This document shows, piece by piece, positions 1-11,544 of a stretch of DNA of 64,000 nt. The notes under the pieces are model-generated. The model was not told the DNA's origin and did no database searches. It saw only the letters and a program-made list of their open reading frames with translations. Source of the stretch: Pseudevernia furfuracea (taxonomy: Eukaryota > Ascomycota > Lecanoromycetes > Lecanorales > Parmeliaceae); NCBI GenBank assembly GCA_022315425.1, contig JAIUPT010000033.1:1612001-1676000 (forward strand), in the 5' to 3' direction. Within the stretch, counting starts at the first letter, position 1; every line of letters begins with the position of its first letter. The position numbers and the translations under genes are program-made.

Positions 1-1739
1 AATTACACACAGGAAGGTCTAGGCAAATTCTTGGCCCAAGATCAGGAGCACATGAACGCTCTCTATTACTGCTTGTCTCTCGGCCCCGATCATGTGAAAG
101 GGCTTGTGAGTTTCAATTCCACCTGCGCATAGACCAACCCCATTTGACAAAAAGCATAGATCGATGCGAGGGTGGACGATAACCATGATGCGCATCCACT
201 GAAGAGGGGTGTCGAGGGAATCAACATCCACGGAAACGCCGTCCATCAAGCTGCATGGAACACAATACACCCCAAATTCCCTTTCCCTCAAACCCCGTCC
301 ACCAGGCTGTGGCTTCTTGTCCATTTTGAGGCGGCAACTGCACAACATCTGAGCGTCGTCCGTGCTCATTAAGATCTAAGCACCTGGGGAAATGGTTCTG
401 GCTCTGCTTTCCTAAATAGTACACTCCTTTCACTAAGATTAAAGCATGCGCTGAATTGTTTTTTTGCTTGCATTGCAGACAAAGACACTCTTTTGGTTGG
501 CGTTGGGAATTAGTCACGCAATTATACTGGCTCAAGGGCCTGTCTCAGCTGGAAGTTGTATCTAGAGCAATATGAAGCAGGCTTTGCAGTTCTCTATCAC
601 AGTGTCACACTCTTTTGTAAATCTTCTCCCCGGGCTTCCGCCGGATCAGAAAAGATCTCAAGACAGGTCCTAGAACGCTAATAACGGTGATTCGCAAAAG
701 ATGGCTTCGACGTTGTCGCGCGTAATTCTTGAACATTTTCGTAAAGAGTCCACAGTTTCGGCGACTTGAATATTCAAGAATGAGGTGGTTGATATACTAT
801 GCCATGAATAGATTAGATAGATTCTCAACATATGTCGATTACGTTCCCAGTTGCACTCGACTCCATGCTGGTTATTAAGCCTCGAGAGTGTTTAAAGTAC
901 GTATATAGGTTGCGGTCATGTGCTTTGATTGATGGGCTGCAGGAGTCGGACCTAGGGACTGCGAAGACCATGGAGAACTTGAAGCAATGCTAAAGTAAGA
1001 ACAGCTTCATAAGAAGTCACCTGTTCCAAGCTAAAACACATCAGGACACACGGGAATTGGTCGGGAACTTCCGAGCCGCAGTCAAAAATCCGAATCTCGA
1101 ACTTATTTGCACTGATCAAGTCTTCGTCTCTTGGCATATCTGACTCACAAAGTGTCTAAGGATGCGTTGGGACCGACCGAAAGTCTCGAGGCAAGGCTGT
1201 GACATCAAAAATCGTGGCTTTCCCGTCTCACCCCAGTTTTGTGGCCCTGCTGGCCCCTTCTGGCAATATCTTCTGGGGGCTGAGCTATCAAACACTGCTG
1301 ATACGTTTGAGCCCGCAACGACAAGGCGGTCATTTCCATGGAATCTCTGACATCCCTTTCAATTTTTCGAAAGAGATATGCCGATGAAGCTGCGATGCTT
1401 GTCGGATAAGTGTCGCCACCTTGTGACAACAGTGGACGTCTTTGCCTCGCACATTTTTAGATCTCAGGTAGGGCTCGTCATTGGCCTCCTGCTAGCCGTA
1501 TGATTCCCTAAAGTTGGTCATGCCATTCTATGTTTCGGAGGATGTTTCACCAAGAACGCACAGTACTCGACTGATAACTGGAATCAAAGTAACGTCTGTT
1601 GGACGTGCCTAGATCATTCCACATGCATCTCATATTTGTCCTTTGTTAGATAGATCTCTTTGTCAGGCCATGGGTTATATACCCATGGACCTCCTCCATA
1701 GACCATCATGCTTTTGCTATCACACTGCTGCACCTGCTG
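1..1739. other. No supported gene
   Basis: About 1.7 kb with only short open frames on both strands. None carries a motif I recognise and none joins into a longer spliced frame. A perfect palindrome around 1668-1688 (CCATGGGT on one arm, ACCCATGG on the other) lies just before the hAT relic and may belong to it. Confidence 0.5.
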
Positions 1740-2024
1740 AGTTGACAACGTCTACGGTTCCCTCTTCTATCAAAGATAGCCATTGATATACACTTCATAC
1801 CTGCTATCTCTGCAGAACCGGAAGGTACATTTTCTGAGGCCAAGCATATAGTGTTAGATCAAAGAGCTAGTCTTAAGAGTAAGACCATTGAGGTGTTAGA
1901 GTGTTTGAAGTCATGGTTTCGTCTAAGCATCTTTACCGAGACAAATTTACATGACATTGTTAATATCATAAAGAAAGGGGCTATGGAGGCTATAAAGAAC
2001 TTGAAGGAGGCCTTGAACTATTAG
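1740..2024 (+). pseudogene. hAT transposase C-terminal relic (dimerisation domain)
   Basis: The frame ending at the TAG at 2022-2024 encodes a typical hAT-family C-terminal dimerisation segment. It starts with a PLLSKIAIDIHFIPAISAEP-type motif, continues with TFSEAKHIVLDQRASLKS, and ends with VLECLKSWFR. In intact hAT elements (Tol2, Restless and similar) this block is the last part of a transposase of about 600-800 aa and mediates dimerisation. Here nothing upstream can be joined to it: no BED zinc finger and no RNase-H-like catalytic core was found, so this is a fragment. The usual Arg of the SAEPERxFS motif reads Gly. Repeated GTCTAG/AGACTAG motifs at 2030-2120 could be leftover subterminal repeats. 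Confidence 0.75.
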
Positions 2025-2567
2025 TCTGAACTAGTCTAGACTCGGTCAGACGGTCTAGAATTTGAACGGACTGGGGACGATGTAAATAGCTTCAAATTAG
2101 ACTAGTCTAGGCTTCTGGACGGATCGTTTGGACCATCGGGCGCCTTGGTTGACTCTACCTACAAAGCACTAACAATAAAGCCTTAACAGAAATTGTTCGC
2201 CGAGTCCGACGGCTGTCTTTCTCGGCGGTGATGCGAACTTGTCTATAAAGGTGGAATGTGAATCCCACTTGGTAACTGGTCAACATCTGCAAAGAAGGTT
2301 CACACACAATAAGTGTCAAAAGGTCTTAGGTCGTCGTGGGGTACGCTGATTAATTTCAACAGTCTCGACCGCAGAGTTTTATCTTCTGAGTGTATATAGC
2401 CAGCTATAATACATTCCTATAGGATTGTCACAACATTTCACGAAGCCTGAAACTCTCTGCGTGTGACGAGTTAAAGACTAATCCGTGTGAACTGGTCTTC
2501 AAATGACTTAACAAGAAAGATCATAGTTGACTCATGATCTTGAATAATGCCGAACGGATCCAGCCGA
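2025..2567. other. Intergenic; possible hAT end motifs
   Basis: No gene seen. The first 100 bp has several copies of a CTAGTCTAG / GGTCTAGA-like motif in both orientations, next to the hAT relic. The rest is the 3' flank of the NLR gene on the minus strand. Confidence 0.4.
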
Positions 2568-5500
2568 TCAGCTTGCGTTACCTGCAAATATTCGCTCAGC
2601 CTCTTCCATTTTGCCTTGACTCCTCAATGTTATGGTCAGCCACTTAGTACACTCCAACGTAGCAGGGTGCTCTTTGCCGAATACCCTCTCTCTCAGCATC
2701 AATGCTTGTCGAAATAGCCGCTCAGCCTCTTCCATTTTGCCTTGCGTGCTCCATATCATAGCCAGCATCCTAGTACTCTGCAACGTATCAGGGTGCTCTT
2801 TGCCGGATAACCCCTCTCTCAGCATCAATACTTGTCGGCATAGCGGCTCAGCCTCTTCCATTTTGCCTTGCTCCCGCAATATGTCCACTAGCCTCTCCAT
2901 ATCCTCCATTGTACCAGGGTGCTCTTTGCCCAATATCATCTCTATCAGTATCAATGCTTGTCGAAATAGCGGCTCAGCGTCTTCCATTTTGCCTTGCGTC
3001 CTCAATATCGTAGCCAGCATCCTAGTACCCTGCAACGTATGAAGGTGCTTTTTGCCGAATACCCTCTCTCTCAGCATCAATACTTGTCGACATCGCGGTT
3101 CAGCCTCTTCCCATTTGCCTTGCATCCACAATATGTACACTAGCCTCTCCATACTCTTCATTGTATCAGGGTGCGTTTTGTCGAATGCTTTCTCTCTCAA
3201 CATCAATGTCTGTCGACATAGCCGCTCAGCCTCTTCCCATTTGCATTGCGTGCTCAATATGTCCACTAACTTCTCCTTACTCTCCATTGTATCAGGGTGA
3301 TTTTTGCCGAATGTACTCTCTCTCAGCATCAATATCTGTCGACATAGCCGCTCAGCCTCTTCCATTTTGCCTTGCATCCACAATATGTACACTAGCTCCC
3401 CCATACTCTTCATTGTATCAGGGTGCTTGTTGCCGAATGTCTTCCCTCTCAGTGTCAATACACGTCGATAGATCTGCTCAACCTCATCGTCTTTGTCTTG
3501 CGCGCGCATCATCGCGGCCAAATAGCGCTCAATTGGTAACGTTGCAGAACGTTCTTTGTCCCAGAGAGTCTCTACCGAACTCAATGTTTGTCGAAATATT
3601 CGTTCGCCCTCTTCGTATTTATTTTGAGATTTCAGCACTAACGCCAAAGTGCCCATGTTCATAATCGTTAAGCTAGCATCATGTGCTTTGCCTTGTTCCT
3701 CTCCAATCAATGCTAGAAGTACCTGTCGAGTTTTTTCTTCGCATTCTTCATATCGGTTTAGCCCAAATAACACCTTTGCCAGTAAGCTCTTACTGAGCAA
3801 TGTATCAATATGGTCTTCTCCAAGCGTTCTTTCTCTCAAATGCAATATTGATTGCAGGATTGGTTCGGCTTCTTTAAATTTGCCTTGCAAGTCTAGCAAC
3901 TCCGCCAGCTTGCACGCACTTCCCAGTGTAGAAGGATGCTCCTCACTTAGCAAATTCATCCGAGTCTCTAACACACGACGGATAAAAATTTCTGATACAA
4001 GATATCGCCCTTGTTCTTCGTTGAAGCTTGCAAACCAGGATGCCGTCTCGCAGCTTTCAAGCGTAAGACCGATGCTGTCTTGCCGGTTCGAGAATCTTTC
4101 CCAGTTGAACATCGACACATCCATGTGCGTCATCAGTGCTGTCTTCTCCTTCAAAGTCGTTGAATGAGTGTCGTCAGCCCCCGGATAGCACGTCAGGACT
4201 TTGATAGCTTCCTGCGTGAACTTTTGGCGCGCCCCTTGCTGCAGTCGGAGCTGCAGCCAGTCTCGGATAAGCGGATGCAAGGAAAATCTTGCTCCCTCCG
4301 GGCCCGTCCCTGAAGAGATGCTTTGCAGCAGAGAAAGATCGTCCGACTTGACGATGACGTCCCAATATCGATCAGCATCCCACATACCATGGAGTCTACC
4401 GCCGGAAGACGGCTTGCTCGCCTTGCCATCTTCTTTGTCATCGTCTCCGTCCATGCCATCCTCGGCCCCATCAGCCCCGGTGAACATTTGTATCCATTCT
4501 ACTTCACGATTACCACCTTTTTGATAGTAACGGAACAGAGACTCAGTGATTGGAATAGGGGCGAAAAATGCAGACAAGGTTAGGAAATGTCCAGTGCTTT
4601 TCTCCCACGGCTCGTCTCCTGACTCTAGTTGCTGAAAGGACATTTCCCATGTCGTGAAGACGCTGATATCTTCTGCCTCTCCTTGACTCTGCATCTTCCG
4701 ATATTCCCAAAATTTCTTCGGAATGTGGGAGAGAATTTGACGTCGTTTATCCTCGTACGTGATCAGAAAATCTTCTAATTTATCTAGCGGCATCCGTTTG
4801 TAATTGATGTATGCCGCCGCCTGATCGATAGCAAGAGCGAGATTACCAAGTCGGTTGATGATGCTCGATGCCGTTTCTTTATGTCGTTGCTGTATTTCGT
4901 TGTGGTCGTACCCACGCAATAGAAGCTCTACGCCTTCGCCCGTCGTCATTGGTGGGATTTCGAGACGCGTGCCGAGTCGACTGAGATCTCGATTACGGCT
5001 GGTGAAAAGCACGTGACCGTGTCCCTCTAACCTCAAAATCAGCAACGCCTCAGACACCAACAACGGAATACCGCCTACCGGTTGGGATGAATTGCCTGAT
5101 ACCAGAGAAAGAATCGGGCTCGTCGTAATTATCAAACACCAATAACCACTTTTTATCCCACCCCTCCAAGAAGTCTCTGACTAGCCTGATCTGAGCGGCG
5201 CTATTATTCGTCTCAACCCATGATGGTCCCATAAGCTCAGCCGCAATCATAGCGTACGACTGCGTAACCGTCATCTCGGAGTTGGCGTCAATCCAGAAGA
5301 TACCAGGGTACGTCGTTCGCCACTTTCGGCAGTACTTCAACGCAATCTGGGTTTTACCTTGTCCTCCAAGGGCATGGAGGGTCAAACATGGCGGTGGTCC
5401 TGATTCGTGGCTAGAGAAATGCGCCCAAATCTTGTCGAGCAGACTTTCGCGGCCAATAAAGTTCTTGACTAGTTCTCGAGGTACTAGAAAGTAGCTAGAC

Positions 5501-6745
5501 GCCGTCTCTGCTGTAGATATGCCGTCAGCTGAGAGAAACCAGACCTTCCGCCTCACTCTAACTAACCTGCTCGACGTCTCTGAATGAGTACGTGTGCTTC
5601 TGTCGCGATTCTGCACAGGTTCGAAGATACAGACACGTAGTTTCCATCCTGTGCACTTGCAAACTTGTTCAACTTCAAGTGGTCCGAATCCAAGACCATG
5701 GAATCAAATCCGGACAACACCGCCGACGTCTCTTCAACGACCTTGCTCCCATTAGCCGTCGTCCTGACGCCGAATAAGCCAATCTGATATTCTCACCATC
5801 GATGACGTTTGTCTTTGAATCCACAGGCCAGCATCGATCACCCGCGTCAAATAATTAGTCGGGAGATTCTCGTAGAAGCATATGACAGCTGTCTTTGCCA
5901 GGTCCATGCTGATCATGATTCTTTTGAACTCGGAGATCAGGTGGAATATCTTCATTGACTTCTCATCCACCTCGTTCATCAGCCCGGTCTCACCACAGTC
6001 GATCAGATTAGCCAGGCTTGCCACGATCGAGCCCCACTTTTGTGATTTCGATCCCTGGTGAGGTGTTCCGAGAAGGACGATGCCGCCAATGAGCTTGACC
6101 AGGTACTCATACCTAATTCCCGCTGAGTTTGCTTGGACTACTGCTTGCTCGATTACCAGTCCACCGAAGGAATGCCCAATGAAGATGATTGGTCGATCCG
6201 ACACAGTGTCATTCTGCAGTCACCATAATGAGTATGGACTAGCAGAAACATTCAAGGAAAGGACGGACCTTGTTTCTTACGTTGTGGATATCGTCCAGCA
6301 ACCTCCTTGCGAGGCCTTCCAGTCGGTTCTTGCTCAGCTGCGGTCCGAGCCACGCAGACTGATAATTGAAACAAAAGACTCGAGCACAAATACTGGTCTT
6401 ATAATTACGAAATGTCTGCGGCAGCAGATCCGTGAGCCATCGCACATCTTTCTGGAGTCCCGCGGTTGTGTCTTTGTGCCGCACCCAAGCGTGGTCGGGG
6501 TACGCGCCAAGACCGTGTACGGTGATGATGCTAGATTACACGCATCAGCACTATCACCTGGGATGAAAGGACACTAACTCTACGGCGACCCCCCCCTGTC
6601 TAATTTCGCTAGTGGCATCGGCAATAAGGTGCAGACCCCATGGCTGTAAGTAGAGTCAATATACTGTTGTCGTATCACGTCGCTAGTGTACCGCACTCAC
6701 CATCTCTGGGGCCTTGTCGTGCGAGGTTGGTTGCAAGTCCGCCAT
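2568..6745 (-). CDS. Fungal NLR: SesB-like alpha/beta hydrolase, NB-ARC, TPR repeats
   Basis: Seven exons give one open frame of 1,280 aa: 6701-6745, 6579-6643, 6281-6530, 5797-6213, 5567-5741, 5079-5510 and 2568-5026. All introns are GT..AG and the summed length is divisible by three. Residues 1-250 are a SesB-like lipase/esterase domain, with GLHLIADAT, then DIITVHGLGAYPDHAW, and the nucleophile elbow GHSFGG (Ser near 135). The NB-ARC domain has a P-loop GGQGKTQIA (Lys near 370) and a Walker B WLLVFDNYDE, followed by LFTSRNRDL. The C-terminal 550 aa or so is a kinesin-light-chain-like TPR array with a 42-aa period (EEAERLCRQ.LMLRE..FGK.HPDT). Fungal proteins of this build are STAND receptors tied to heterokaryon incompatibility and probably immunity; the repeats are the presumed ligand-binding part and the hydrolase the effector. 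The array stops mid-unit at AERIFAG, exactly at a possible GT donor, so another 3' exon may exist. The start is the first ATG that splices to the SesB motif. Confidence 0.85.
2590..3470 (-). repeat. 126-bp coding repeats (TPR array) with high DNA identity
   Basis: Seven or so consecutive units of about 126 bp encode 42-aa TPRs in the NLR gene. The + strand string CTCAGCCTCTTCCATTTTGC, or a close variant, recurs near 2597, 2723, 2849, 2975, 3101, 3227 and 3353. Similarity between units at DNA level, beyond what TPR structure demands, is what is seen in fungal NLR repeat domains that evolve by unit exchange. Confidence 0.85.
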
Positions 6746-7169
6746 TGCGATCTGAGCCTTGTCAGCCTCATATATCTTGTGCACTGTTGCCTGTGACATA
6801 CAAGCGCTAGATCAAGCCTTTGAAGGTTTTGTAAAGCGTGAACTTTTTTCCTTCTTTTTGCGAGTAACACGGAGGATACATACAATAATGGGTCGAGGAT
6901 TGATTATGTACCCCGCTTTTCAGCTGACCCAGCTCTGCGAAATACTAAATATTCTGGAATACCAGCCTCGCCAGCAAATCAATAGCTCTAGGGCGGACTT
7001 GGCCTAGTGAGTATCTAGCTAAGCGACGGAACCACGAGCTGTTCGAGTCAAGGACGTCAAGCTTCATTTCCGCTGAACGCATTGAACAATCCATGGGACA
7101 CCACTCAAGATCCGCCGTGGGAGGTTGCTCGGGCAAGTACCTAATAGACACTTAACTAGCCATTATCTT

Positions 7170-7786
7170 CAACGACCCGTATGTGACGTCTGAAATTTGG
7201 CTTGGATCGTTCGTAGAAACGAGTTTATCGATGCAGCAATCCGAGAAAAATCTGCCCAACGGCGATAGATTCCCCATTGACTCAACTGCAGGCAGATACG
7301 AAGGACCGCATGACTCTCGGGGGACAGCCTCGTGATATATTGTGCGTTAAAAGATGCTATTAATGCCGTGCCAGCCAGTCGGCTCAGGATAAAGTCATAC
7401 AGTGTCCCTGATGGCAGGACTAGCTCTATGCATCACGATAATTGATTTCTAAGGGGGCCAAGAAATCTCGTGAGTGCGACTTAGTGGCTAGCCTTGAGCG
7501 CATTAAAAATTTGAATGCTACCAGCCGAGCGAAGATCCGCCCAATGGACAGCCTCAATCAGCGTCTTCGATAGATTCCACCTTAGTGTTCTCATGTCGTC
7601 ATCTATGCACTCCAATAGCTGGAAATATATGATCGGGTTGTCCAATGCCAGGGCAGCAAGCCAATAGAGGCCTGAAGATGTATATGCTCGTACCCTAGCG
7701 CTAGAAAACTCCCAAACCCCAAAGCAACGTTCCTCATAAAGGATGATCGCACTAGCGTTGAGGGGACAGAAGATGCTGATATCGAA
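7170..7786 (-). pseudogene. Eroded coding relic, possibly ankyrin-type
   Basis: On the minus strand, 7481-7786 is open for 101 codons with no ATG, after a possible splice acceptor (TTAG at 7787-7790). It reads like a globular protein (GLYWLAALALDNPIIYFQLL, then TLIEAVHWADLRSAGS). A second open block follows at about 7190-7425 (ELVLPSGTLYDFILSRLAGT, then SPESHAVLRICLQLSQWG). The composition and the hydrophobic spacing look like helical repeats, perhaps ankyrin-like, but I do not recognise a family. No start codon and no continuous frame link the blocks, so I call it a relic. A gene with several short introns is possible. It lies upstream of the NLR on the same strand but does not splice into it. 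Confidence 0.4.
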
Positions 7787-7825
7787 CTAATCTCACAGCG
7801 GTAAGATTGCCCAAGTAGTCTTAAT

Positions 7826-8100
7826 GGTTGAAATAGCTAGATAGCTGAATAGTGGCTAGCTGGATAGTCGCAATGGCCCTATGGCCAAATTGGACTGTAA
7901 TGGCCCAATGGCCGAAATAGCTGCATAGCTGAAATGGTTCAAATGGCTGAAATAGCTCATGCCTAGAATGGCTGGAAATAGCCGGATAGCTGCAACGGCG
8001 TAATGACTAAAATGGTCGAAATAGTTGGATAGTTGAATAGCTGAAATGGTTCAAATGGCTGGAATAGCTGAATAGCTGCAACGGTCTTATGACTGGACTA
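7826..8100 (+). repeat. Degenerate minisatellite (ATGGCTGAAATAGCTG-type units)
   Basis: About 275 bp built from imperfect units of 16-26 bp around AATGGCTGAAATAGCTGGAT. A longer period is also visible: CTGAAATGGTTCAAATGGCT occurs near 7930 and again near 8040, about 110 bp apart, each time followed by a GATAGCTGCAACGG-like block. It is non-coding, full of stops in all frames. Confidence 0.85.
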
Positions 8101-8451
8101 TTGGTGTCGTGACTGCGCGAACAAAGAATGCTATACCTCGGAAAGAGATAGAATCGAATGAAGAGGAAAGAACATGCTCTGAAGGAGGGTATTTGTGGTC
8201 TTCCGAATGACACGAATCAATACCCGATATGCGCTATGCGAAATGAAAGTCCCACTGTAGCGATATCTCCTCTTTCACCTCAGTATCAGAGGTACTTCGG
8301 TGTCTTGAAAGGCAGAGGCGCGCTAGGAGACCAAGTCGCCGACCCGCTGCCTTGTGTGAAGACGCGCTTCACCAGCTTCACTGTTCCGGTCTCTGTCCAC
8401 CCGAGGTCATAAACATATCGATTAAGTACACCCGACTCTTACATTCACTCA
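8101..8451. other. Intergenic
   Basis: The short open frames here show no motif. This is the 3' flank of the glycosyltransferase gene on the minus strand. Confidence 0.4.
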
Positions 8452-9637
8452 CTATGGTACATATTTGGTCAACTCCAAACAATCCCTCTGCTCCGCATTC
8501 TCAATCTTATTCCACCAATGCTCCGTCGACTTCCCACCCCTTATTTTCCCCCTGGCCTGTTTCTGTAAAAATTCCTCCCTAGATTTCGGCCCATAGTGAT
8601 GCAAGCCCCACCTCTCCCTGGTAATTGGATTCCGATCGCAAGATTTATTGATCACATCTCCATGCTCTCCGACTTGGACAGCTCCATTTTTCAGTACAGC
8701 GACGCAGTGACAATTCCACATTGCGTCAAAGAGGGCTGTGCGTACGAATGTTTTGACCTTGAGATTGTCGTTGTTGAGATCATCCACGATGCAGCGATTA
8801 AAGGCTTTGCGAGGCCCTTCTGTAGGACGGGTGAGTAAGCCGGCGGAGCTATGGACAAGCCAGTTGACGCCAACAGCACCAACGGTATCATTGCGCGCCC
8901 AGTCACGGAGGAAGGCCGAGAGTGTTTCGCCGCCAGTCATTTCTAGGAATTCATCCGCATCAAAGAAACCCATCCATGTGTGCCTGTCTCCAAACATTGT
9001 TACGCATCCGCTGTAGTAACTTTCTTGGATCCCTGCTCGGTCGCCTAGCTTGTCCGAGTGGAGATGAGGTTGGAAATAGATCCAGGTGATGACGGAGGCG
9101 GGAATGGGATATGATGCGCTGGAAAGTGGGGGCTCGGTGCCGTCGTCAAAAATGTAGAAGCGGCGGATACCGTGGTGGAAATAGTAGTGGGTGAAGAACT
9201 CGGGGAGATCCATGGATTGATTCTTCACTGTGACATGAGCTTAGTACTCTGCTGGATTGGTTTTCGCAATAGGCTTATAGGTAATTACCTGCCATACAGA
9301 TTGCCATGTACTCTTCATTGTCCGGAGGCGGAAGTGTAGGGAATGGCGCATGTGAAAGATTCTTCCTTGAGGGAATTGTGACGTTGTGTAGTTGGGCATT
9401 GACATCTAGTCGTTCGTCGCCGGTCAAAGCCGATGCAGCACGTGCAGCAGCATCAAACCATATCAAAGACAGGAGAGCGCAGGCGATAACTACGCCGACG
9501 ACACGTTTTAACAGCTGAGACCTCGCTGGCCTGTCCGCGCGACCATGTTTGTAGGCCATGATCAATAGTACGATAATGCATTGTAGGACGAATAGACTAC
9601 CAAACCAAAAGTTGAGGGAAACATACTGCGACTGCAT
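8452..9637 (-). CDS. Membrane-anchored glycosyltransferase (GT92 / Glyco_tranf_2_4 type)
   Basis: Two exons, 9289-9637 and 8452-9227, give 374 aa from the ATG of MQSQYVSLNFWFG. The N-terminus has two hydrophobic segments (FGSLFVLQCIIVLLIMAY and VVGVVIACALLSLIWF) and then a short Pro-rich stem. The catalytic part starts at the splice (EEYMAICMA joined to VKNQSMDLPEF), continues with HHGIRRFYIFDDGTEPP, and has the acidic metal-binding signature WMGFFDADEFLEM. That combination is typical of DUF23/GT92-like and Glyco_tranf_2_4 enzymes, which transfer sugars onto glycans in the Golgi lumen. A conserved HHYGPKSREEF block near the C-terminus fits the family. The frame stays open upstream of the chosen ATG as far as about 9780, so the N-terminus could be longer through another 5' exon. 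The acceptor sugar cannot be read from the sequence. Confidence 0.75.
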
Positions 9638-9709
9638 GTATGTCCAGAAACTTTGGAACAGCGATGACAGCTCCTTGTCCTGGGCGAGCAATCCCACCGT
9701 TCCATAGTG

Positions 9710-11540
9710 GTCAGTTATGTGATTGAACTGCTCTCTAATATACCTTTTGATGGCTTGACAAACTTTGAGCCCACATAAGCTTTCGCCTCACTGGCTTGGC
9801 CAAATGGAGAGTTGAGCTCAAAAGGAGTTGGTGCGCCAAGAAGACGGATCAGGAGTGCCGTTGATCGCATGTTCGTGAACAGCCGGTCGCCTCATGAATC
9901 AGGAAGCTCAAGCGATCTTGCTCGGAAACTTACCAAGTGCCTAGAATGAGCAACGCATCTAAGATAGATACCCGAGGTGACGCGGCCTGCCACTTTCGTA
10001 ATTGCGTCATAGAAGTGTGCCTACGTCCCCAATGGTGTGTTACTGTTTCGTTTTGACCGGGAAGGGGTACTGAGCGACGGCATGGAGAACCAAAGCAGGC
10101 CGTGAGTGTATACCTGCTGTTTAAGTTTCCCACTGTAACCTGAAAACTAGAGACCCTCGCATAAAGGTAAGTTCGTGGCCAATTAGAAATGCACGGTCAG
10201 TGGAGAACGACCTCCGTGGCTTCAGAATCCGAAGTCCAAGGTATAATGGACCAAAAAGATCTTGCTTGAAAAATGGAGATGGTGCACTTAACAATATTCG
10301 ACCTCCATACCCCCAATTTGCCAAATCCAGTATTTCGGAAGAGCAAAACGCCTCTCAACTAGCCTGGAGGGTGGAAGATACAGGGAAACAGGCCTGACAG
10401 GAGAATTCCATCGCTCTTTTACGCTATTAGGTATGTGCACTCAGGAAAAAGCCGGCCCATGTCCCCAGGTTGGAAGGAGATAGAGGCAAGACGGACGCCC
10501 TCCGGTGGCCAGAAAGATCCATGGTCACCCCTTCACCACCGCACTAATTAGACCACCTATGGGAGATGGCACACTATTAGGCACATAAGCAAGACCCTTA
10601 ACCTGTGAGAATTTGCGGGGCATACGCTGGGAGCCAAGGACCAAGGTGGGGACAGTGAGAACATTTGAGGCCAAAACCAGGATCACATGCTCAACTCAAC
10701 TCAGTGAATATGGAAAGAGCAAACATGGTGCAATTTACCGAACAAGATGACGGATTTCAGAATTTGCTAAGGGCAGAATATAGAAACAATTACAAGGCGA
10801 AGACTGGGATGATGGTCAGTCAGCAAACACTGGATTCACGGCAAAAACTGCTATGGTTTGAACTGTCGCAAAGGGTATTCAAATCAGCTGAGGTCTCATT
10901 GACCCTCAGGTGCCATGGGTGAAGTTGGCACCTTGCGCTCCTTGAGGCGACTTGTAGACTAGGTTCCGAGGAATGTTCCCCGTCGCTTTCGCCTGAGCTG
11001 GTAGGAACTATCGTAAGATCCGCAGCTTTGTTTGAAGAGGCTTGCTAAGGATTGCACTACTGTGAGGCTGCTATACCGCGGTTGATCCTAACAGCGCGGA
11101 TTTATCATTTACCTATTTGTTGGTCCGCTGAGTCTGACTGCTCGTCTGTTGTCGCTTGATTGACTTTCTACGGTAGACATTGCTCGTAGTGTACGCGGCT
11201 AAGTATAGCGTCAAAAAAAATGAGGTGTGGGTTAAATCGTCTGTCTGTATTTTTCGTTCTAGCTACTAGCTAGCGTGTCCTCGGTTTGCATCAAATTAGG
11301 GCTTACTATCTTTGCACAATACACACACCTCCATTATATGCTTACGGCCGAAAAAGCAATTCAGTCATCTCTTATTTGCTACTCCCTACCAGCCTCGGGA
11401 AAGGACAGCTCCGCAAACCCCCCACTTCCACATCCAACCATCACCTCACGATTCGCTTAACCCGCAGCCTTGCAGGAGGGTTGATCGAAATCCCTCAGTG
11501 GACAACGGAGCAACCCCCGATATCATAATCTCACCCTGGC
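9710..11540. other. Gene-poor interval
   Basis: No supported gene. A minus-strand ATG near 9869 opens about 40 codons (MRSTALLIRLLGAPTPFELN) ending at a possible GT donor, and could be a 5' exon of the glycosyltransferase, although the reading phase does not join cleanly. Between 10,100 and 11,500 I see only short unrecognised frames. The last 150 bp is C/T-rich and precedes the next gene on the + strand, as fungal promoters often are. Confidence 0.4.
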
Positions 11541-11544
11541 AGCC

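Noticed and set aside
19..369. 116-codon minus-strand frame
   Set aside because: No recognisable motif, and overlapping frames on both strands are equally open. Not enough to call a gene.
1668..1688. Palindrome shared with 58,900-58,922 as a mobile-element end
   Set aside because: Both have CCATG-type arms around TTATA and a similar flank (CCATAGA, CATGCTTT), but the similarity is too short to claim an element.
2632..4583. Long + strand open frames over the NLR repeats
   Set aside because: They are antisense to the TPR array; their repeated pattern is just the 126-bp unit read backwards.
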